The notes under the pieces: model-generated
Database searches by the model: none
Told to the model about the DNA's origin: nothing
The model's input: only the letters and a program-made list of their open reading frames with translations
In this document: positions 57,018 through 64,000 of the stretch, piece by piece
How positions within the stretch are numbered: position 1 is the first letter of the stretch
Layout: each line of letters starts with the position of its first letter
Position numbers and translations under genes: made by a program
Assembly: GCA_963854835.1 (NCBI GenBank)
Contig: OY978530.1
Location: 27,866,637 to 27,930,636, forward strand
Direction of reading: 5' to 3'
Length of the DNA: 64,000 nt
DNA from: Megamerina dolium
Lineage: Eukaryota; Arthropoda; Insecta; Diptera; Megamerinidae

Positions 57018-58067
57018 GTGACCGAGGCCACTCAGAGCAAAAGCCACTCAGCTAATTCTATTATCACTTTTCAATCTAATATCGATAGTCTCATAGCAAC
57101 CAAAAGGCAAGCTAGGCGAGAAGGGCAAAGGACCAGATCTCCAAACGTGAAACAGAAACTTAACAAAGCTACAAAAGCTCTTAAAAAAGCACTGGATGAG
57201 GACCGAAATCGAGCAGTTAATGAATACCTAGAAAGGCTTGACCCTCAAAAAGGAAATAATTTTTCTTTATGGAGAGCTGCGAAAAAATGTAAGTCTCCCA
57301 TAGATAACCAACCGCCACTTAGAAAAGCTGATGGATCCTGGGTGCGCGCTGATGAAGAAAAAGGCTGTATTCTAACAAAACACATATCGACCTTGGCAGA
57401 TGATACGGCAATATTGTGCTCTCGCTCTAACCCCATAGAAGCTACTAAACTCCTGCAGACTCATGTTGATTCTCTCGAAATCTGGTTAGCAAAATGGTGC
57501 ATAAAAGTCAATGAATCAAAGAGCGTAGACATAACATTCACGCTAAGGCTAGATACATGTCCCCCACTTAAAATAAATGGCCAATCAGTTCCACAATGTT
57601 CCTCAACAAAGTACTTCGGTATTCACCTCGACAGATGGCTGGCCTGGAACAATCACACAGAGGCAAAGAAAACTCAGATCAAGCTTAAAATTAACCAGTT
57701 ATGGTGGCTGTTACACAAAAGCTCAAAGTTGAATGTCGAATACAAAGTGCTATTATATAAAGCAATCCTGAAGCCAATCTGGACTTATGGTATTCAGTTA
57801 TGGGGCACCGCATCACCCTCAAATATTGAAAAATTGCAGCGAATACAATCCAAGTGCCTGCGAATTATTGTAAACGCGCCTTGGTGTATGAGGAACATTA
57901 GCATCCATCGAGATTTGAATGTACCCACAATTTCAGAGGAAGTTGCAAAGTCCTGCGGAAGCTACATTCAAAAATTACACAACCATCCGAATCCCCTTGC
58001 TAGGCAATTGTTGCCGAGCACAGGCCATCGACGACTAAAAATAAATGACAACAGGAATATCACATAA
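57018..58067 (+). pseudogene. Jockey ORF2 linker fused to RT active-site region
   Basis: A 349-codon open frame. Codons 1-122 are the basic linker between endonuclease and RT (ATKRQARREGQRTRSPNVKQ, NNFSLWRAAKKCKSPI, DEEKGCILTKH). At 57,384 it switches to ISTLADDTAILCSRSNPIEA, the RT active-site box with Leu for the usual Phe. The thumb and C-terminus follow (KYFGIHLDRWLAWNNH, LYKAILKPIWTYGIQLWG, VNAPWCMRNISIHRDLNVP). RT blocks before the active site are absent. The frame is open by chance of an in-frame junction; the product could not be a working polymerase. Confidence 0.75.
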
Positions 58068-58260
58068 TTTTAAGTTAGTTTGTAAGATTTGAATACTTAT
58101 TGTGAGTTTCTACGAATGGTAGAAACATTCAATTAATTCTTAATATTTAAAATAAAATAAAAATGTTTAGCACTTTATTTCGTAAGTTCAAGAGTTTATT
58201 GAAGTTAAAATTAAATGTATATCCATTATATCGGGATTATAGATCAAGTAAGGGGAAAAG

Positions 58261-58515
58261 GTCGCGCACTGCTCGAGATTTTGTTTTTTTGTTTATTTTC
58301 AATTTTTAACTATTTTGGAGAAACACGCACTTGCTCTGTAGATGGAATTAATCACCAATAAATGAAAGTAATATATACAAAAGACAGTTAAAAGAAAAGG
58401 TAAAGAGAATAAATTGAGACAGAGAGCGAAAAATATCGGACCGAAATATAATTAAATTTGGGTTGCTAACCCATGCAACCCAGCAATATACAAATTTATG
58501 AGAGCAGTGCGCGAC
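58261..58515. repeat. 255-bp segment with 14-bp inverted ends (left arm)
   Basis: GTCGCGCACTGCTC at 58,261-58,274 and its exact complement GAGCAGTGCGCGAC at 58,502-58,515. It lies next to the Harbinger relic, so it could be an end of that element, with a related MITE or a second terminus. There is no ORF inside. Confidence 0.5.
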
Positions 58516-58746
58516 ACAATATCTGTCTTCTTCCGTAGACAGATATTACAAATAAATACATACAATAAGTATAAAAAATTTATACTGGAAAGTGGATCTT
58601 CTCTGATCGTATATGTCTCTGCTATATATAAGTAAAGTATATATATATAAAATAAATATACAATCATGGTAACAACTGACAGTTGTTAGGAAAATGTTAA
58701 TTTACAGATATAATTGAATTTAAACTATTTATTCGAGAAATATTTG

Positions 58747-59413
58747 TTACACATTTGGTCGACCGTAACATCTATGTTGTCCTGGAATGGCGATATTGCC
58801 TGCTTCCACTCGATCATCATAATTCTCCGGAAAATACCAGCAATCGTGATCATTTAGCATAATGAAGTTGTGCAAAGCTATGCAAGCTAATACAACTGTT
58901 TCGCATCTTTCGGGGTAACATTGAATAATTGTTTGCAGTACTCTCCATCTAGCCGTCAATATTCCGAAGTTATTTTCTATGGCTCTACGAGCGCGTGAAA
59001 GTCGATAGTTGAAAATTCGCTTTATCCTTGTCAAATTTGATCCGTAATAAGGGCGCATAAAATTAGTTCGCAGCGGGAATGCAGCATCACCAACGAAAAA
59101 GAGTCAGTCGACAAGGTGGACAATGGCACAGGAGGTGGCAAGGACAATGTATTCTACATCAATGCTTACCCAAATGGGAAAAGTTGAAAATTATCTATAA
59201 AAAATATGAATTAAATTATTATTCATAATATATTAAAGTATTATACAGGCCTTACCTGCGTCACTTTGACTGATATAGCTACCAATACCGACTGCTGTGA
59301 AAGTGTCCTTCGGATCACAAACAACCATAAAGATAATTTAATCGAAATAAAATTCTTAAGTAATACAGAAGTATCTCATGGAAGACAACGGAGCAGGATA
59401 TTCTAAAAATACT
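58747..59413 (-). pseudogene. Harbinger-like transposase relic (left arm)
   Basis: Mirror image of 62,750-63,416, with the same exons and lesions. It reads from the first catalytic Asp block VVCDPKDTFTAVGIGSYISQ (59,317-59,258) to the end GRPNV at 58,747. See the right-arm copy for details. Confidence 0.7.
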
Positions 59414-59639
59414 ACAGCATTGTACAGGGCTCCACCTGTGGATATCCCGACGTGATTGAGAGCTAATAATACTACAGTACTACAAATAGCCGCACGCAAA
59501 TTTGAAAAGCGTGTATTCTGTATATAGACTAATAAAGCACGTAATTTGGCAAGTAATGCCAATATTTATGCAATAAGTTTAGCATTAGTCTGTGCAACTT
59601 AGTGAGTCGTGGATTTTTCGCGCGTATTTTGAAGTGGCC

Positions 59640-59874
59640 GTGGGTGCCGTAGCTCACCGGTTAGTGTGTTGGCTTTCTGTTATGTAGGTTATGGGCAAAG
59701 GAAAAGCTTCTAAAAAAAGAACTCTGCGACAAAGCTCAGAAAAAGTGATGTCGCAAGAGTTCTGCCGTTCGCAACCACCTAAAACAAGTAGACCCCTTCT
59801 AATCCAAAATTTAGCACACGTAACAGTGATGGAAGAGAAGCTTGGCCAGAGAGCCTTTCGAGGCTTATAAGTGC

Positions 59875-59876
<2 letters not shown>
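59640..59876 (+). mobile_element. SINE, left arm, tail formed by (TA)n
   Basis: Same family as 34,099. Head TGGGTGCCGTAGCTCACCGG, with box A degenerate (TAGCTCACCGG) and box B deleted. The body is intact from AAAGCTTCTAAAAAAAGAAC to CACAT. The tail is TATATA. instead of the T-run seen in the array copies. Confidence 0.75.
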
Positions 59877-59932
<56 letters not shown>

Positions 59933-59958
59933 TTTATATATATATATATATATATATA
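59877..59958. repeat. (TA)n tract, left arm
   Basis: SINE tail split by the mariner insertion. Contains TATAAATATTTATA. About 22 bp shorter than the right-arm tract. Confidence 0.9.
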
Positions 59959-60886
59959 ACGGGTGTTTTTTTTCGAGGTACAGAACTTTAAATTGCAATA
60001 AAACAACGATGGATTATTCGATTGACATGAATTTTATTTATTCGAAAGATAATCTTGTGGCATTACATTTTAAATATGATTTCTGGCATATGACCGCCAC
60101 GGCTGGCTCGGATGTAGTCCAATCTGGACGTCCAATTTTCGATGACTTTTTCCAACATTTGTGGCCATATATCGGCAATAACACGGCGAATGTTGTCTTC
60201 CAAATGGTCAAGCGTTTGTGGCTTATCCGCATAGACCAATGACTTTACATAGCCCCACAGAAAGTAGTCTAGCGGTGTTAAATCACAAGATCTTGGAGGC
60301 CAATTCACAGGTCCAAAACGTGAAATTAGGCGGTCACCAAACGTGTCTTTCAATAAATCGATTGTGGCACGAGCTGTGTGACATGTTGCGCCGTCTTGTT
60401 GGAACCACAGCTCCTGGACATCATGGTTGTTCAATTCAGGAATGAAAAAGTTAGTAATCATGGCTCTATACCGATCACCATTGACTGTAACGTTCTGGCC
60501 ATCATCGTTTTTGAAGAAGTACGGACCAATGATTCCACCAGTCCATAAAGCGCACCAAACAGTCAGTTTTTCTGGATGTAACGGTGTTTCAATATACACT
60601 TGAGGATTAGCTTCACTCCAAATGCGGCAGTTTTGTTTGTTGACGTAGCCATTCAATTAGAAGTGCGCTTCATCGCTAAACAAAATTCGCTTATGAAAAT
60701 CGGGAACAACGACAATTATTTTCTAAATAAAATTGCACTATTTGCAAGCGTTGTTCAGGCGTGAGTCTATTCATGATGAATTGCCAAACCAAACTGAGAA
60801 TAAATTACTTGACAGCTGTTAAATCGGTCGCCATCTTGAACAGTAATGCCAACTTGAAGTTCTATACCTCGGAAAAAAACACCCTT
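59959..60886 (-). mobile_element. DD41D mariner, internally deleted (left arm)
   Basis: Mirror copy of 61,255-62,182, same length and same deletion. The transposase C-terminal part is open from about 60,656 to 60,063 on the minus strand. One amino-acid difference from the right copy (Ile in VYIETP). Confidence 0.8.
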
Positions 60887-61254
<368 letters not shown>

Positions 61255-62182
61255 AAGGGTGTTTTTTTCCGAGGTATAGAACTTCAAGTTGGCATTACTG
61301 TTCAAGATGGCGACCGATTTAACAGCTGTCAAGTAATTTATTCTCAGTTTGGTTTGGCAATTCATCATGAATAGACTCACGCCTGAACAACGCTTGCAAA
61401 TAGTGCAATTTTATTTCGAAAATAATTGTCGTTGTTCCCGATTTTCATAAGCGAATTTTGTTTAGCGATGAAGCGCACTTCTAATTGAATGGCTACGTCA
61501 ACAAACAAAACTGCCGCATTTGGAGTGAAGCTAATCCTCAAGTGTATGTCGAAACACCGTTACATCCAGAAAAACTGACTGTTTGGTGCGCTTTATGGAC
61601 TGGTGGAATCATTGGTCCGTACTTCTTCAAAAACGATGATGGCCAGAACGTTACAGTCAATGGTGATCGGTATAGAGCCATGATTACTAACTTTTTCATT
61701 CCTGAATTGAACAACCATGATGTCCAGGAGCTGTGGTTCCAACAAGACGGCGCAACATGTCACACAGCTCGTGCCACAATCGATTTATTGAAAGACACGT
61801 TTGGTGACCGCCTAATTTCACGTTTTGGACCTGTGAATTGGCCTCCAAGATCTTGTGATTTAACACCGCTAGACTACTTTCTGTGGGGCTATGTAAAGTC
61901 ATTGGTCTATGCGGATAAGCCACAAACGCTTGACCATTTGGAAGACAACATTCGCCGTGTTATTGCCGATATATGGCCACAAATGTTGGAAAAAGTCATC
62001 GAAAATTGGACGTCCAGATTGGACTACATCCGAGCCAGCCGTGGCGGTCATATGCCAGAAATCATATTTAAAATGTAATGCCACAAGATTATCTTTCGAA
62101 TAAATAAAATTCATGTCAATCGAATAATCCATCGTTGTTTTATTGCAATTTAAAGTTCTGTACCTCGAAAAAAAACACCCGT
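61255..62182 (+). mobile_element. DD41D mariner, internally deleted (right arm)
   Basis: 928 bp with ~30-bp terminal inverted repeats: AAGGGTGTTTTTTTCCGAGG at 61,255 against ACGGGTGTTTTTTTTCGAGG on the complement of 62,182, continuing to AGAACTT with 27 of 30 positions equal. Flanking TA on both sides fits a TA target duplication, although it sits inside a (TA)n tract. The coding part lacks most of the DNA-binding domain, so the copy is non-autonomous. Confidence 0.85.
61367..62078 (+). pseudogene. mariner transposase, DD41D (rosa-like), deleted
   Basis: The ATG at 61,367 gives [20 protein letters not shown], the usual N-terminus, then a deletion near 61,425-61,440 jumps to the catalytic domain in another frame: HKRILFSDEAHF (first Asp, codon 61,467) followed by TAA at 61,482. 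From there 197 codons are open: NGYVNKQNCRIWSEANPQVY, TVWCALWTGGIIGPYFFKND, LWFQQDGATCHTA (second Asp) and WPPRSCDLTPLDYFLWG (third Asp). I count 41 residues between the second and third Asp, i.e. DD41D, the spacing of the rosa group of mariners known from tephritid flies. It would cut and paste DNA at TA sites if intact. Confidence 0.8.
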
Positions 62183-62206
62183 TATATATATATATATATA
62201 TATAAA

Positions 62207-62261
<55 letters not shown>

Positions 62262-62285
62262 ATATATATATATATATATATATAT
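62183..62285. repeat. (TA)n tract, right arm
   Basis: Longer partner of 59,877-59,958, with a single TATCTATA interruption. Confidence 0.9.
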
Positions 62286-62286
62286 G

Positions 62287-62523
62287 TGGCACTTATAAGC
62301 CTCGAAAGGCTCTCTGGCCAAGCTTCTCTTCCATCACTGTTACGTGTGCTAAATTTTGGATTAGAAGGGGTCTACTTGTTTTAGGTGGTTGCGAACGGCA
62401 GAACTCTTGCGACATCACTTTTTCTGAGCTTTGTCGCAGAGTTCTTTTTTTAGAAGCTTTTCCTTTGCCCATAACCTACATAACAGAAAGCCAACACACT
62501 AACCGGTGAGCTACGGCACCCAC
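62287..62523 (-). mobile_element. SINE, right arm
   Basis: Mirror of 59,640-59,876. Confidence 0.75.
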
Positions 62524-62749
62524 GGCCACTTCAAAATACGCGCGAAAAATCCACGACTCACTAAGTTGCACAGACTAATGCTAAACTTATTGCATAAATA
62601 TTGGCATTACTTGCCAAATTACGTGCTTTATTAGTCTATATACAGAATACACGCTTTTCAAATTTGCGTGCGGCTATTTGTAGTACTGTAGTATTATTAG
62701 CTCTCAATCACGTCGGGATATCCACAGGTGGAGCCCTGTACAATGCTGT

Positions 62750-63416
62750 AGTATTTTTAGAATATCCTGCTCCGTTGTCTTCCATGAGATACTTCTGTAT
62801 TACTTAAGAATTTTATTTCGATTAAATTATCTTTATGGTTGTTTGTGATCCGAAGGACACTTTCACAGCAGTCGGTATTGGTAGCTATATCAGTCAAAGT
62901 GACGCAGGTAAGGCCTGTATAATACTTTAATATATTATGAATAATAATTTAATTCATATTTTTTATAGATAATTTTCAACTTTTCCCATTTGGGTAAGCA
63001 TTGATGTAGAATACATTGTCCTTGCCACCTCCTGTGCCATTGTCCACCTTGTCGACTGACTCTTTTTCGTTGGTGATGCTGCATTCCCGCTGCGAACTAA
63101 TTTTATGCGCCCTTATTACGGATCAAATTTGACAAGGATAAAGCGAATTTTCAACTATCGACTTTCACGCGCTCGTAGAGCCATAGAAAATAACTTCGGA
63201 ATATTGACGGCTAGATGGAGAGTACTGCAAACAATTATTCAATGTTACCCCGAAAGATGCGAAACAGTTGTATTAGCTTGCATAGCTTTGCACAACTTCA
63301 TTATGCTAAATGATCACGATTGCTGGTATTTTCCGGAGAATTATGATGATCGAGTGGAAGCAGGCAATATCGCCATTCCAGGACAACATAGATGTTACGG
63401 TCGACCAAATGTGTAA
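62750..63416 (+). pseudogene. Harbinger-like transposase relic with a retained intron (right arm)
   Basis: YFCIT, stop, EFYFD, stop, IIFMVVCDPKDTFTAVGIGS and YISQSDAG cover the first Asp block. A GGTAAG at 62,908 and TTTTATAG at 62,968 bound a 61-nt intron. Removing it gives SDADNFQLFPFG, which fits the family pattern SDxGxFxxxxFG. Two stops and a one-base shift follow, then LPPPVPLSTLSTDSFS and FVGDAAFPLRTNFMRPYYG (second Asp, about 63,075), and RAIENNFGILTARWRVLQ (catalytic Glu, about 63,187). It ends in IALHNFIMLNDHDCWYF and GRPNV at 63,416. This order (D, GDxAFPL, RxIENxFGIL, LHNF) is diagnostic of PIF/Harbinger nucleases. The N-terminal half and the Myb-like partner are absent. Confidence 0.75.
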
Positions 63417-63647
63417 CAAATATTTCTCGAATAAATAGTTTAAATTCAATTATATCTGTAAATTAACATTTTCCTAACAACTGTCAGTTGTTACCATGAT
63501 TGTATATTTATTTTATATATATATACTTTACTTATATATAGCAGAGACATATACGATCAGAGAAGATCCACTTTCCAGTATAAATTTTTTATACTTATTG
63601 TATGTATTTATTTGTAATATCTGTCTACGGAAGAAGACAGATATTGT

Positions 63648-63902
63648 GTCGCGCACTGCTCTCATAAATTTGTATATTGCTGGGTTGCATGGGTTAGCAA
63701 CCCAAATTTAATTATATTTCGGTCCGATATTTTTCGCTCTCTGTCTCAATTTATTCTCTTTACCTTTTCTTTTAACTGTCTTTTGTATATATTACTTTCA
63801 TTTATTGGTGATTAATTCCATCTACAGAGCAAGTGCGTGTTTCTCCAAAATAGTTAAAAATTGAAAATAAACAAAAAAACAAAATCTCGAGCAGTGCGCG
63901 AC
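63648..63902. repeat. 255-bp segment with 14-bp inverted ends (right arm)
   Basis: Mirror of 58,261-58,515: GTCGCGCACTGCTC at 63,648-63,661 and its complement ending at 63,902. Confidence 0.5.
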
Positions 63903-64000
63903 CTTTTCCCCTTACTTGATCTATAATCCCGATATAATGGATATACATTTAATTTTAACTTCAATAAACTCTTGAACTTACGAAATAAAGTGCTAAACAT

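Larger units (their letters stand above)
54480..58162 (+). mobile_element. Chimeric, internally deleted Jockey LINE
   Basis: Leader from about 54,480, ORF1 (54,869-56,070), ORF2 endonuclease, linker, then the RT active-site region and C-terminus. It ends in an A-rich AAATAAAATAAAA at 58,150-58,162, right at the start of the palindrome. Two internal deletions fuse ORF1 to ORF2 and the linker to the ADD box. From 57,384 on, the sequence matches the Jockey copy at 12,091-12,770 closely, while upstream the encoded linker is only distantly related to that copy. Confidence 0.8.

Overview
The window looks like repeat-packed, AT-rich chromosomal DNA from an insect, most probably a higher fly (Diptera). 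The clues are Jockey, BEL/Pao, mdg1/mag-like Ty3/gypsy, piggyBac-like, Harbinger-like and mariner sequences. The mariner spacing is DD41D, a spacing I know from the rosa group first described in tephritid fruit flies. I could not identify one intact host gene. Almost every recognisable coding stretch belongs to a transposable element and is broken by stops, frameshifts or deletions. Function calls rest on motifs I could read by eye; no database search was possible.

Positions 1-23,780 are a mosaic of old fragments. In order: an open gag-like frame running off the left edge with its tRNA-Arg primer-binding site; a mag-like gypsy gag; a transposon-protein remnant; a MITE-like element; RTE-like and Jockey LINE pieces; a minisatellite; a BEL integrase; a nearly full-length but decayed LINE with RNase H (15,787-20,555); and the integrase and polymerase part of a minus-strand BEL element.

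Positions 23,781-50,657 form a young head-to-tail array of five copies of one composite unit. Each unit joins a minus-strand BEL fragment to a plus-strand LINE fragment. Two units are short (3,450 bp each) and three are long (6,620, 6,765 and 6,592 bp). The long ones also keep the BEL gag, a Jockey endonuclease scrap and a non-coding TIR element with a tRNA-derived SINE inserted in it. All four internal junctions carry the same 9-bp filler. The outer flanks continue into the original BEL on the left and the original LINE on the right, as expected for an in-place tandem amplification.

Positions 50,658-58,162 hold the LINE 3' end, a piggyBac-like remnant, another LINE tail and a Jockey element that is a chimera of two subfamilies. 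From 58,163 to the window end lies a palindrome of about 5.8 kb with near-identical arms. Each arm carries, from outside in, a Harbinger-like transposase relic, a SINE whose tail is a (TA)n tract, and a DD41D mariner inserted in that tract. A (TA)-rich spacer forms the centre. The palindrome may be real or an assembly or read artefact.

The elements do not form a pathway. What the layout records is nested insertion followed by duplication, deletion and inversion. It fits a heterochromatic repeat block or piRNA-cluster-like locus, which is inference only.
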